This document shows positions 50,874-59,573 of a DNA stretch of 64,000 nt, one piece after another. The DNA lies in assembly GCF_042664895.1 (NCBI RefSeq), contig NZ_JBHTBQ010000014.1:1-64000 (forward strand), read 5' to 3'. This DNA comes from Iodobacter arcticus. Its GTDB lineage: Bacteria > Pseudomonadota > Gammaproteobacteria > Burkholderiales > Chitinibacteraceae. The position numbers and the translations under genes were made by a program. Below the pieces are notes generated by a model. The model ran no database searches and was not told the origin of the DNA. It saw only the letters and a program-made list of their open reading frames with translations. Position 1 is the stretch's first letter. Each line of letters opens with the position of its first letter.

Positions 50874-53033
50874 CTATTTATGGTGAATTGCGTGGAAAAT
50901 CAAAGCCAGCCCAGTCAGCGTTCCCTTACTGTTTTTCAAATGAATCAGCGATTCATAAATCAGCATAGAGTGGCTGCGTGCGTTCAGCAGTAGTACTTCT
51001 CTGGGCTCGGGAGTGGTTTCTACTGCGCTGAGCGCGATTGATAGCAGCGAAGCCAGCGGTGTGTGTTCTTCTGCAGAAATAACCCGGTAAATATGATCAA
51101 TATGTTTGCCTATGGTTGTGGCCGTTCGGCAATTGAGTAAATGAATGGCCGCTGGATTCATAAATTCAATATCGCCGTTTAAAGCGAGGGTAATGACTCC
51201 ATCGGCCATGGTATTTAATATTGAAGCAATTCTTTGCTGCTCTAGCTGAACGGCTTGTTCATTATTTCTGCTGGCGGTAATGTCATGCCCTATTCCGCGA
51301 TAGCCAAGAAACTCCCCTTGCTCATTAAAATAAGGCTGGCCTGAGGTACGGACAATGAGGCTGCCTGAGCCTGCTTGCATTGTATAAATAAAATCATGAA
51401 AGCTTTTATGGGCATCAAGCTGTGCTTTATGCACGCGCCATTCTTCGCTGGATAAGCGCCCGTCACTTAAGTCCCAGCGCTGATGGCCAATCACTGATTT
51501 ACGGTTTATTGCATGCCGCTTAAAAAAGCCGGGTGAAACTTGCGTAAACCGGCAATCTTTATCCTGTTCCCAATACCAATCCGCCGACATCTCTACCAGT
51601 GATGCAAAGCGCTCACGGCTTTTTTGTAACTCTATAAATAATTCTTTATGCTGGGTAATATCGTGGGCAAACATGGCCGAGCCTACGTATTTCTCTTCCT
51701 GATTATAAAGCGGGAATAAAGTAAGCTCGAAAAAATGCAATTCACCTTCTGCATTGCTGTGCTGGCATTCTTGCAAAATAGGCGTTTCATTAATCGCCAG
51801 TTCGGCAGAAAGTAATAGTGGCTTGTTTTTTCCTAATAAAATAGGGGTGCTATCTGCAAAATAGAGGCGTGCAGCCCGGTTGGCATAGATGATTTTTCCT
51901 TGTAAATCACGGCTGATAATTAAATCATGTGATTCCTCAGTAAGCTGAGCCATTTGTTGGTAGTGTTGCTCATTCTTACGCAAATCCTGAGTGATTTGTT
52001 CTGCTAAATCTAATGCTGATTCGCGGCTGTTTCTTTGGCGTTGCAATAGCATTGCAATAAAAGCAGAAAGAGAAATACCTAAAACCCATAGCATATAATT
52101 TAACAGGCTGGGCTGAGGAAATGCACTTACTGGGGCATAGAGGCTAAGACGCCATTGCCGACCCGGAAACTGAATTAAGGCATTCGCCGTTAATTCATTA
52201 TTTGGTGCAAGCTGTGTTTTATTTTTATATGGGTAGATGATCTGGCTTTTTTTCTGCTCATTTAAGCCTGATGTTGCGCCTGTATCTTGCAATTGCAGGC
52301 GTATGTTTTTTTCTACATCTTTGGCTAACCATGTCACCGTTTTTTCAATTGTAAAGATAGCACCCACTGATCCCACAAAGGCGGCTCGTCTTTCCTTTTG
52401 ATTGGTGATTGGTTTATTCGGTATATAAATCGGAAAATGGATAACAAAACCAAGTGGGGTATTTTTATAGCCATTGAGCGGGTAAGCAGGAGAAGCTACA
52501 CCACGGCCCTGATCACGAGCGTATTCAATTGCGATTAAATTACTGGTTTGCGAGCTAATGTCAGCGCCTGCTGGCTCGTACAACGGTGCATTTTCAGGGA
52601 ACACATAATCAACAATCTGGTATACGGGGCGGGGGCTGTTTAGGCTAACGCTAAAGCCGGGGTCGTCAAGTTTGCGTTGTGCAATATAGCTTTCTAAATC
52701 AGCTGTTTTTACTTCTCTGATAAAATGGACAGAAACAAAATCAGGGAAGCGGCCTTGAATATTTTGTTGCTTTAAAATAGTAGAAAAGGTTTTTTTATTA
52801 AGATTAGGATTGGCAATAAAGGCATTTTGTATGCCGCGCAGAATGTTAATTTCTGCATCTAGTTTGAATTCAACCCGCTCGGCATAGTCGCGAGCAAGAT
52901 GATCGAGCTGGGTTTGGGCGTGGCCTTGGTGTTGAAAATTAAGCCATGCTTGTAAGCAGGTTGTGAGCAGAAGCCCCACTACGAAACTGCGTAGTGCTAC
53001 GCGATACTTGCGCGATAGCGATAAAATACTCAT
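50874..53033 (-). CDS. CHASE-PAS-PAS-PAS membrane receptor without an output domain
   Basis: 719 residues. Helix 1 (~12-30), a periplasmic CHASE domain (~75-250: FPDFVSVHFIREV, YPLNGYKNTPLGFVIHFPIYIP), helix 2 (~312-330), then three PAS/PAC units (~360-470, ~480-590 with YRGIGHDITASR, ~600-715). The protein stops right after the third PAC (GLALIFHAIHHK). No kinase, GGDEF, EAL, methyl-accepting or other effector is present, unlike usual CHASE-PAS proteins. It is convergent with the kinase gene, 95 bp away. Either a natural receptor subunit or a truncated gene. Confidence 0.85.
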   Translation of the reverse strand: MSILSLSRKYRVALRSFVVGLLLTTCLQAWLNFQHQGHAQTQLDHLARDYAERVEFKLDAEINILRGIQNAFIANPNLNKKTFSTILKQQNIQGRFPDFVSVHFIREVKTADLESYIAQRKLDDPGFSVSLNSPRPVYQIVDYVFPENAPLYEPAGADISSQTSNLIAIEYARDQGRGVASPAYPLNGYKNTPLGFVIHFPIYIPNKPITNQKERRAAFVGSVGAIFTIEKTVTWLAKDVEKNIRLQLQDTGATSGLNEQKKSQIIYPYKNKTQLAPNNELTANALIQFPGRQWRLSLYAPVSAFPQPSLLNYMLWVLGISLSAFIAMLLQRQRNSRESALDLAEQITQDLRKNEQHYQQMAQLTEESHDLIISRDLQGKIIYANRAARLYFADSTPILLGKNKPLLLSAELAINETPILQECQHSNAEGELHFFELTLFPLYNQEEKYVGSAMFAHDITQHKELFIELQKSRERFASLVEMSADWYWEQDKDCRFTQVSPGFFKRHAINRKSVIGHQRWDLSDGRLSSEEWRVHKAQLDAHKSFHDFIYTMQAGSGSLIVRTSGQPYFNEQGEFLGYRGIGHDITASRNNEQAVQLEQQRIASILNTMADGVITLALNGDIEFMNPAAIHLLNCRTATTIGKHIDHIYRVISAEEHTPLASLLSIALSAVETTPEPREVLLLNARSHSMLIYESLIHLKNSKGTLTGLALIFHAIHHK

Positions 53034-53088
53034 TAAGTGGGTCTCTGCTTACTTTGCTACCTTAAGAATCTAAGGTAGCAGAACTTCC

Positions 53089-53466
53089 TTATACGGCGCT
53101 CCAAGGCTTGCCAAGCGGGCTGAATGTTGGTTTTTGACCACCCCAGAGTTGTTCCAGATCATAGTAATCACGAACAGGTGGCAGCATTACATGCACAACC
53201 AGTGAGCCTGCATCAACCAGTACCCATTCGCCGGATTCGTGGCCTTCGGTGCTCATGATTTCATAGCCCTTGGCTTTTAGATCAACGGCTACATTATTCG
53301 CTAATGCGCGAACCTGGCGGTTTGAGTCACCTGTACAAACAATCATGCAATCAAACAGATCGGTTAGTTCCGTGGTGTCTAGGTCAATAATGTCTTTGCC
53401 CTTGATGTCTTCCAGTGCGGTCATTGCAAGTGCGCGCATTGCTTGAGTGTATTCGTTCATTGCCAT
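53089..53466 (-). CDS. rsfS: Ribosome silencing factor RsfS (Iojap family)
   Basis: Binds ribosomal protein L14 and blocks 30S-50S joining when nutrients run low. It has 125 residues with the start used. KDIIDLDTTELTDLFDCMIVCTGDSNRQVRALANNV and EGHESGEWVLVDAGSLVVHVMLPPVRDYYDLEQLWG are diagnostic. Starts at 53466 or 53460 are both possible. It follows nadD by about 120 bp, the common nadD-rsfS order. Confidence 0.94.
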   Translation of the reverse strand: MAMNEYTQAMRALAMTALEDIKGKDIIDLDTTELTDLFDCMIVCTGDSNRQVRALANNVAVDLKAKGYEIMSTEGHESGEWVLVDAGSLVVHVMLPPVRDYYDLEQLWGGQKPTFSPLGKPWSAV

Positions 53467-53589
53467 TGTTATGTGTTTCCAAAGTAAAAAGTGGCTGTTG
53501 CAAAGTGGCCGCAATAGCTGTGCTGCTTGATAAGTAATTCAACAAAGCAGTATTTCAAAATATAAAAACACATAGGTGTTTTTAGCACA

Positions 53590-54216
53590 TTAAGTGTTTT
53601 TAGAGTAAAGACCCGATTGCTGCAATATTGCGGCAATTGGGCTTAGATTGCTTACATCCTCACCGCGTGCAAGCTTCTCACGTACGGTCGTTGAAGAAAC
53701 GGGCATCAGCGGCGTAGGTAATACGCTGATTTTACCCCGAGCCAAGGCTTGCGGGGACGCTTCTACATATCGTTTGGCAAATTCCCCTGCTATGTCTGCG
53801 GGGAGTTTGTCAAAACCGGGGCGATTGGCAACCACTAAATGCCCCATTTCCAACAGCTCTTGCCATCGGTACCAGCTTGGCAGATGAGCGAATGAATCGC
53901 CACCTATCAGCCAGACTAATAGGCTATGCGGTTGTTCTTGTTGTAATTCTGTCAGGGTGTCAAAAGTAAAGCTAACCTTCCCTTTTCTTACTTCTCTATC
54001 ATCAGCATTGAGCTGGTGCTCGCTAATTAAAGAAAGTTTAAGCCATTCCAGACGCTGCATAGCGCTTACGCCTGGTGTGCGGTGTGGTGGTACACCCGTT
54101 GGAATGAGCCGGACTTCGCTTAAAGCAAAGGTATCTCGTAAGGCACGAGCTAAGGCTAAATGTCCAAAGTGCACCGGGTTAAAAGTGCCGCCGTAAATGC
54201 CCAGCGCCTGCTGCAT
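53590..54216 (-). CDS. nadD: Nicotinate-nucleotide adenylyltransferase
   Basis: Makes nicotinate adenine dinucleotide in NAD synthesis; 208 residues. The nucleotidyltransferase motif GIYGGTFNPVHFGHLALA at the N-terminus and the SSTTVREKLARGED motif near 177 are both clear. Its ATG overlaps the proA stop as ATGA, so translation is coupled to proA. Confidence 0.96.
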   Translation of the reverse strand: MQQALGIYGGTFNPVHFGHLALARALRDTFALSEVRLIPTGVPPHRTPGVSAMQRLEWLKLSLISEHQLNADDREVRKGKVSFTFDTLTELQQEQPHSLLVWLIGGDSFAHLPSWYRWQELLEMGHLVVANRPGFDKLPADIAGEFAKRYVEASPQALARGKISVLPTPLMPVSSTTVREKLARGEDVSNLSPIAAILQQSGLYSKNT

Positions 54217-55472
54217 CAGCTACGGATTTCGCCGTTGCCAAAAACAATCCATTTTTCGCTGGTTAAGCCATTTAAGCCAACCGGGCCGCGAGCATGAATT
54301 TTATCAGTGGAGATGCCAATTTCTGCCCCTAAGCCATATTCAAAGCCATCGGCAAAGCGGGTAGAGGCATTTACCATTACGCTGGATGAATCTACTTCAC
54401 GCAAAAATTGCCGTGATTTTGTGTAGTTTTCAGTGATGATTGCATCGGTATGATGGCTGCCCCAGGTATTAATATGCTCGATTGCATCGTCTAAATCGCT
54501 GACGATTTTGATAGATAAAATGGGCGCGAGGTATTCGGTGGCCCAGTCTTCCTCTGTCGCTGCGTTGATTTGTGGCAGCACGGCCAGCGTTTTAGCGCAG
54601 CCGCGTAGCTCAACACCTTTTGCGGCATAGATTTCGGCCAGCGGAGGCAAAATCAGCTCGGCAACGGTTTCGTGAATCAGCAGTGTTTCCATGGTGTTGC
54701 ATGTGCCATAACGATGCGTTTTGGCGTTGTCGCTAATGGCAATCGCCTTAACTGGATCGGCTTCATCGTCGATATACACATGGCAAATGCCATCTAAATG
54801 CTTGATGACGGGCACACGTGCGTCGGCCGCAATGCGGGCAATTAGGCTTTTTCCCCCACGCGGTACGATCACATCCACAAATTCGCTCATGGTGATCAGC
54901 TCGCCCACGGCGGCGCGATCAGGTGTTTCAATAATTTGTACGGCAGTGGTCGGCAAGCCCGCTGCTTTTAAGCCTTCGCTTACACAGAGCGCGATGGCTT
55001 GATTGCAATGAAAGGCTTCGCGGCCGCCGCGTAAAATGGTGGCATTGCCCGATTTAATGCAGAGGCCAGCGGCGTCTGCTGTCACATTAGGGCGGGCTTC
55101 GTAAATAATGCCAATCACGCCCAAAGGCACACGCATTTTGCCGAGCTGGATGCCGGATGGACGAAATTTGAAATCGCTCATCTCGCCAACGGGGTCGGGC
55201 AGGCTGGCAATCTGACGCAGGCCATCGGCCATACTTTCAATAGTCTTAGGTGTAATCAGTAGCCGATCAAGCATGGCTGGCTCTAGGCCATCTTGTTTGG
55301 CTTGTTCCATATCGAGATTATTGGCTGCAAGCAAAGCATCTGCATCGCGCAGCAGCGCATCGGCAATCGCATTTAATGCCTGATTTTTGGTCTGCGTATC
55401 GGCTTTTGCCATGTGCCGACTGGCCGCACGGGCCTGGCGACCCACTTGCTGCATATAAGCTTTGATATCCAT
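54216..55472 (-). CDS. proA: Gamma-glutamyl phosphate reductase
   Basis: Reduces gamma-glutamyl phosphate in proline synthesis; 418 residues of aldehyde dehydrogenase fold. RVPLGVIGIIYEARPNVTADAAGLCIKSGNATILRGG near 107-143 and the active cysteine in HRYGTCNTMETLLIH near 252 are present. It is the first gene of proA-nadD-rsfS; proB is not adjacent. Confidence 0.97.
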   Translation of the reverse strand: MDIKAYMQQVGRQARAASRHMAKADTQTKNQALNAIADALLRDADALLAANNLDMEQAKQDGLEPAMLDRLLITPKTIESMADGLRQIASLPDPVGEMSDFKFRPSGIQLGKMRVPLGVIGIIYEARPNVTADAAGLCIKSGNATILRGGREAFHCNQAIALCVSEGLKAAGLPTTAVQIIETPDRAAVGELITMSEFVDVIVPRGGKSLIARIAADARVPVIKHLDGICHVYIDDEADPVKAIAISDNAKTHRYGTCNTMETLLIHETVAELILPPLAEIYAAKGVELRGCAKTLAVLPQINAATEEDWATEYLAPILSIKIVSDLDDAIEHINTWGSHHTDAIITENYTKSRQFLREVDSSSVMVNASTRFADGFEYGLGAEIGISTDKIHARGPVGLNGLTSEKWIVFGNGEIRS

Positions 55473-55504
55473 TTCTCTACCTTTTCGCCTTTGAGTTGTA
55501 ATTA

Positions 55505-56278
55505 TCAGGGTTTAGGCGGTAGTTGCAAGACTGTTACACCGACGTTATCGGCTTTTTTACGATTAAACCAATCCGGAGCGGAGCTTTGCACCGCAATAAT
55601 CAAGGGGCCAGCTTCACTATTGAGCCAAATGGGTGAGCCTGAATCTCCCGCTAAAGTGTCGCAACGATGATAAATCGTATTGTTTGAGCGTAAACGGGTG
55701 ATTTTGCAACCCTGATGCGCTGTCAGCTCGCTGTCGTGGTCTTCGGCAAAGCCGGCTTGGGTCACTAAGGATTTATTGGTCGCAATAATGGCTTTTAATT
55801 CTGCTTTATTGCCGCTAAATAAGGGCAAGGGCGTTGGGGCTTTTCCGTCAATTAGCTTCAGTTTTAACCACGCAATGTCATAGGCGGCGGCAGAATCCTG
55901 GATATAAACATCTTCGCCTTTGTAAACTAAGCCTTTTTTAAAGCGCGGGTGAAACGATTGCGATAATACTTGATAGCGAGCTTGATACTCACCCTTGTAA
56001 AAGCCCGCTTTAAACCAGCGACCCGCATCCAGTTTTTTTGCTTCCATTAAAAAGCAATGGGCGGCGGTAATCGCTAAATCGGGAGCCACTAAGGTGGCGG
56101 TGCAAGTGCTTGCTGCGGCTGTTTCGAGTTGTCCAATGGCGGCAAAAGGCTGAGCATAAGGTGCTTTAATAAAAACGCGATCATCTTTCCCAAAAAACAG
56201 GGCCTTGTTTTCCTTACTGGTTTGGGCAAAGCTGTTGGCAGAAAGGATTAAGGCAAGGAAGGTAAGTACGTATTTCAT
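55505..56278 (-). CDS. ydgD: Secreted trypsin-like serine protease, YdgD family
   Basis: 257 residues. Signal peptide MKYVLTFLALILSANSFA, then the catalytic triad: histidine in AITAAHCF near 71, aspartate in AAYDIAWLKLK near 139 and serine in GDSGSPIW near 215. Other family features are ALFFGKDDR, AAIGQLETA and QSSAPDW. It resembles the E. coli protease encoded beside the acid-shock gene asr, and here it lies just downstream of an Asr-like gene. The substrate is unknown. A TTGGATAAG/CTTATCCAA inverted pair lies in its leader at 56341-56376. Confidence 0.85.
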   Translation of the reverse strand: MKYVLTFLALILSANSFAQTSKENKALFFGKDDRVFIKAPYAQPFAAIGQLETAAASTCTATLVAPDLAITAAHCFLMEAKKLDAGRWFKAGFYKGEYQARYQVLSQSFHPRFKKGLVYKGEDVYIQDSAAAYDIAWLKLKLIDGKAPTPLPLFSGNKAELKAIIATNKSLVTQAGFAEDHDSELTAHQGCKITRLRSNNTIYHRCDTLAGDSGSPIWLNSEAGPLIIAVQSSAPDWFNRKKADNVGVTVLQLPPKP

Positions 56279-56340
56279 AATTTGTTTTCAGTAGTGAGTT
56301 ATCCCGCTTATTGCATAGGGGATAGGAGAGTAAGACAGAT

Positions 56341-56376
56341 TTGGATAAGTAATCTACGCTTAGGTTCCTTATCCAA
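56341..56376 (-). other. Inverted pair in the leader of the serine protease gene
   Basis: TTGGATAAG (56341-56349) and CTTATCCAA (56368-56376) are perfect inverses around 18 bases, between the asr-like terminator and the protease start. It may be an RNA hairpin or an operator. Confidence 0.45.
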
Positions 56377-56395
56377 AGGTATCTTTATAAACAAC

Positions 56396-56423
56396 AAAAA
56401 CGGGGACCGAAGTCCCCGTTTTT
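56396..56423. terminator. Rho-independent terminator after the Asr-like gene
   Basis: AAAAACGGGGAC and GTCCCCGTTTTT form a perfect 12-bp stem with loop CGAA, flanked by A- and T-rich ends. It lies 17 bases beyond the gene's stop and would work in both directions. Confidence 0.92.
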
Positions 56424-56439
56424 GGCACAGCGAATGCGA

Positions 56440-57183
56440 TTACTTAGCAGCAGAAGCAGCAGAAGCAGCTACTTTCTTAGCTTGAGCTTTTTGAACTGTA
56501 GAAGCAGCAGAAGCGGCTACTTTCTTAGCTTGAGCTTTTTGAACTGTAGAAGCAGCAGAAGCGGCTACTTTCTTAGCTTGAGCTTTTTGAACTGTAGAAG
56601 CAGCAGAAGCAGCTACTTTCTTAGCTTGAGCTTTTTGAACTGTAGAAGCAGCAGAAGCAGCTACTTTCTTAGCTTGAGCTTTTTGTACTGTAGAAGCAGC
56701 AGAAGCGGCTACTTTCTTAGCTTGAGCTTTTTGAACTGTAGAAGCAGCAGAAGCAGCTACTTTCTTAGCTTGAGCTTTTTGTACTGTAGAAGCAGCAGAA
56801 GCAGCTACTTTCTTAGCTTGTGCTTTTTGAACTGTAGAAGCAGCAGAAGCGGCTACTTTCTTAGCTTGAGCTTTTTGAACAGTAGAAGCAGCAGAAGCGG
56901 CTACTTTCTTAGCTTGTGCTTTTTGAACTGTAGAAGCAGCAGAAGCAGTTACTTTCTTAGCTTGAGCTTTTTGTACTGTAGAAGCAGCAGAAGCAGCTAC
57001 TTTCTTAGATTGAGCTTTTTGTACTGTAGAAGCAGCAGAAGCTGGAGCTACTTTTGCTTTCTTAGCGTGCTTTTCTACTTTAACTGCTTTAACAGTAGAA
57101 GCGGTAGAAGCAGTAGTGTCAGCAGCGAATGAAGTAGCTGAAACGAAAACTGTAGCGAGCAATACGGCAAGAAGCTTGTTCAT
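56440..57183 (-). CDS. asr: Asr-like acid-shock repeat protein (secreted, Ala/Lys-rich)
   Basis: 247 residues. Signal peptide MNKLLAVLLATVFVSATSFA, a short ADTTASTASTVKAVKVEKHAKKAK lead and then twelve 16-residue units ASAASTVQKAQAKKVA (residues 48-239), ending ASAASAAK. The low-complexity basic composition and the QKAQAKK core resemble E. coli Asr, a periplasmic disordered protein made on acid shock. Supporting this, a serine protease of the YdgD family lies downstream, RstB/RstA lie upstream, and a near-consensus RstA box precedes it. It is longer than E. coli Asr because of the repeat expansion. The name is inferred from composition and context. Confidence 0.75.
   Translation of the reverse strand: MNKLLAVLLATVFVSATSFAADTTASTASTVKAVKVEKHAKKAKVAPASAASTVQKAQSKKVAASAASTVQKAQAKKVTASAASTVQKAQAKKVAASAASTVQKAQAKKVAASAASTVQKAQAKKVAASAASTVQKAQAKKVAASAASTVQKAQAKKVAASAASTVQKAQAKKVAASAASTVQKAQAKKVAASAASTVQKAQAKKVAASAASTVQKAQAKKVAASAASTVQKAQAKKVAASAASAAK
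56467..57042 (-). repeat. Twelve tandem 48-bp coding repeats
   Basis: 576 bp made of 12 in-frame 48-bp units that differ at only a few bases, mostly silent (GCAGCT/GCGGCT, GAACTG/GTACTG). Two units near the 5' end of the gene carry amino-acid changes (AKKVT and SKKVA). Copy number should vary among strains. Confidence 0.95.
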
Positions 57184-57278
57184 TTGTTTATTCCTTGAGG
57201 GAGTATTTGATTAGTGTTGCTATGGAATGGATTATCAACACTTCCTCTTTAAAACTCGATAAGCCCTTGGTAGCAGTC

Positions 57279-57292
57279 TGTAACGCTATGTA
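57279..57292 (-). promoter_or_regulatory. asr: Candidate RstA box upstream of the Asr-like gene
   Basis: On the minus strand TACATAGCGTTACA matches the E. coli RstA consensus TACATNTNGTTACA at 11 of 12 fixed positions (G for the central T). It lies about 96 bp before the ATG. GTTACA could also serve as a -35 with a weak TTATCG/TATCGA -10 about 16-17 bp downstream. Confidence 0.7.
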
Positions 57293-57314
57293 CGTATTGG
57301 CCAAAGGCTTGACC

Positions 57315-58625
57315 TTACTTCAGTGCCAACCTGCCATCTTTGAGTGGAGTGGGCCAGCATAATGTCACGCGAGCGCCACCCAAAGGTGCATCGTTAATTA
57401 AGGCCGCACCCTTATGTCCGCGCATAATCATAGAAACAATGGCTAGCCCTAGGCCAAAGCCGCCAGTTTGGCGATTGCGACTGACTTCTAAGCGCTCAAA
57501 GGGTTGCAATAGGCGCTGGCGCTCAGATTCAGGGATCCCTTGGCCATTATCATCGACATGTAGTTTGGCGATGCCGTTTTCCCACTCGATCGTGAGCACT
57601 ATTTCTGTACCGCCATAGCGCCTTGCATTGCCCATTAAATTGGCAAGTGCCCGAGTGAGGTAATGGCTATCGGCCTCAAGAAAAGGCGTTTTTCCTGGTA
57701 AAAGATTAATTAAGTCGGGCGTGATATTGCCCTGGCTACTAAATTCACTGATTTGGCGTTTGAGCCAAGGCAATATTTCGATGGGCTGTGTTTCTAAATT
57801 GAGGTGTGGTTTATCCAGGGTAGACATAGTGAGCCATTCTTCGATCAGCTCATCGATCTGGCCTAGATCTCGTTCAATGGCAATAATTTGCTGGCCGCTT
57901 TCTGCCCCGTTTTTAATCGCTTCCAGCCGATAACGCAGCCGTGCCAGTGGTGTACGCAAATCATGAGATACCGCATCAATCAGGGCCTTGCGGCTAGCGG
58001 TGAGTTCTTCTACATCGTGCGCCATTCGATTAAAGGTTACGCCGAGCGAATTAAGCGTAGAGCCTTCATGCAAGATCACGCGAGTGCTGAAGTCTCCTTC
58101 CCCCAATTGGCGGCTTTGCCTTGCCATATGTTGCAGATCACGCCATAGCGGGCGCAGCCATAGCCAAGTAGGCAGGCCTAATGCTGCACACATCAGTAGC
58201 AGGGCCACTAAATCGGCCCAGGCGAAATTATCTAATCTTTGTAAATAAGGCACAGGACCAAGAACAACCATCAGGCCTGTATCGGGAATGCGGTGCAGGT
58301 AAACGTCTTGATTCTGCAAAAAAATAATATCGCCATTAACCAGCGCCTGCTGATTTGCCGGGCTGAGTGTGTAAGTGCTCAGCGTTTCAATTTCTACCGG
58401 TAGGGGGAGTTTATTTTTAAGGCGCTTTACCTCATCGTGCCAAATAGATGAAGGTAAATCGCCAAGTGCGGATTCAATCACACTGATCGTGGTTTTGAAA
58501 ATATCAGAGAGGTAATGCTCATTGCTGCGTTCGAGCAGGTTTTTATACAGCGCACCAATAACGAGGGACGAGGCTAAAAAGCAAACCACTACGGTGAGAT
58601 AAAAACGTAAAAAGAGTTGGCGCAT
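57315..58625 (-). CDS. rstB: Sensor histidine kinase RstB
   Basis: 436 residues. Helix 1 (~8-28), a periplasmic region with HRIPDTGLMVVLGPVPYLQRL near 110, helix 2 (~137-155), HAMP, histidine box DAVSHDLRTPLARLRYRLEAI near 220, N box LANLMGNARRYGG and G boxes DDNGQGIPES and GFGLGLAIVSMI. The overall pattern follows E. coli RstB closely. It is read with rstA upstream and lies directly upstream of the Asr-like gene. A 66-bp gap with a hairpin separates it from rstA. Confidence 0.92.
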   Translation of the reverse strand: MRQLFLRFYLTVVVCFLASSLVIGALYKNLLERSNEHYLSDIFKTTISVIESALGDLPSSIWHDEVKRLKNKLPLPVEIETLSTYTLSPANQQALVNGDIIFLQNQDVYLHRIPDTGLMVVLGPVPYLQRLDNFAWADLVALLLMCAALGLPTWLWLRPLWRDLQHMARQSRQLGEGDFSTRVILHEGSTLNSLGVTFNRMAHDVEELTASRKALIDAVSHDLRTPLARLRYRLEAIKNGAESGQQIIAIERDLGQIDELIEEWLTMSTLDKPHLNLETQPIEILPWLKRQISEFSSQGNITPDLINLLPGKTPFLEADSHYLTRALANLMGNARRYGGTEIVLTIEWENGIAKLHVDDNGQGIPESERQRLLQPFERLEVSRNRQTGGFGLGLAIVSMIMRGHKGAALINDAPLGGARVTLCWPTPLKDGRLALK

Positions 58626-58650
58626 ATTTAGCTGTCAGATCGTGAGGGTG

Positions 58651-58677
58651 CAGGGATCAAGGCGAGCTTGATCCCTG
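58651..58677 (-). promoter_or_regulatory. Intercistronic hairpin between rstA and rstB
   Basis: CAGGGATCAAG (58651-58661) and CTTGATCCCTG (58667-58677) form a perfect 11-bp stem with a 5-base loop and no U-run. It may reduce read-through so that regulator exceeds kinase. Confidence 0.7.
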
Positions 58678-58690
58678 ATGGCTGAAAGGC

Positions 58691-59416
58691 TTATTCCTGC
58701 CACCAAATATCGGTGGCAAATAAATAGCCTTTGTGGCGTATGGTTTTAATTTTGCGCGGTTCGTTAGGATCGTCGTCCAGCTTTTTACGTAAACGGGAAA
58801 TCGCCACGTCGATGCTCCTGTCCATGCCATCGTATTCAATTCCGCGTAATACTTTTAATAAGTGATCGCGCGATAAAATATCCCCGGCCTGGCTGGCTAA
58901 AGCCCAGAGCAAATCAAAATCCCCTGTTGATAAGCCCAATGCTTCGCCGCGATAGCTGGCGGTGCGATTACGTAAATCTACTAAAAGCTGGCCAAAATTA
59001 AGCGTGGAGCGATCGGGCGCGGGGGCGGCACAGGATACGATGGGGGTGCCGCCTGCTGTTTTGCGCAGATGAGCACGAATCCGGGCGAGCAGCACTGAAG
59101 GGGGAGTGGTTTTCACCACATAATCGGTGGCGCCAATTTCAAAACCTAAAATCTGGTTCATATCGCTATTGAGCGAAGTGAGCAAGATCACAGGCCCAGT
59201 CCAGAACTCGCGTAATTCCCGACACAAGGTCAGGCCATCTTTGCCGGGCAGCATAATATCGAGCAGCACCAGCGAGGGCGGATTATTGCGTACCGCCTCA
59301 ACTAAGCCACTGCCATCAGGCAAGACTTCAATATTAAATTCAAACGAGCGTAAATAACTACCAACCAGTTCCGCCAGTTCAGCATCATCTTCAACAAAAA
59401 GAATGCGGTGATTCAT
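58691..59416 (-). CDS. rstA: Response regulator RstA
   Basis: 241 residues. Receiver with acidic pair in FVEDDAEL near 9 and phospho-acceptor aspartate in LVLLDIMLPGKDGLTLCREL near 53, then VILLTSLNSDMNQILGFEIGATDYVVKTTPPSVLLARIRAHLR, which follows E. coli RstA nearly word for word. The winged helix has LRGIEYDGMDRSIDVAISRLRKKL near 192 and KTIRHKGYLFA. It should bind the box at 57279-57292. It is the first gene of rstA-rstB. Confidence 0.94.
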   Translation of the reverse strand: MNHRILFVEDDAELAELVGSYLRSFEFNIEVLPDGSGLVEAVRNNPPSLVLLDIMLPGKDGLTLCRELREFWTGPVILLTSLNSDMNQILGFEIGATDYVVKTTPPSVLLARIRAHLRKTAGGTPIVSCAAPAPDRSTLNFGQLLVDLRNRTASYRGEALGLSTGDFDLLWALASQAGDILSRDHLLKVLRGIEYDGMDRSIDVAISRLRKKLDDDPNEPRKIKTIRHKGYLFATDIWWQE

Positions 59417-59573
59417 TAGAATATTCTCTGGAATGGGATAGCGGGCAAAGAGGCCCAGAGCCTTATGACGGCTTGGGTGGAGATAAAAAAGGTACTTCTA
59501 ACAACAGTGGGCGAAGCATATTGCTTTGTTTTTTATTTCTAAATGGCGCAATACACTTCGCTGCTTAAAGGCT

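Noticed and set aside
56467..57042. Possible CRISPR array (regular repeats)
   Set aside because: The 48-bp units are contiguous without unique spacers, are coding, and no cas gene is near.
56422..57132. Long plus-strand frame of 236 codons, Ser/Leu/Phe/Arg-rich repeats
   Set aside because: It is the antisense shadow of the tandem repeat in the Asr-like gene; period and boundaries are those of the real gene, which has a signal peptide and terminator.
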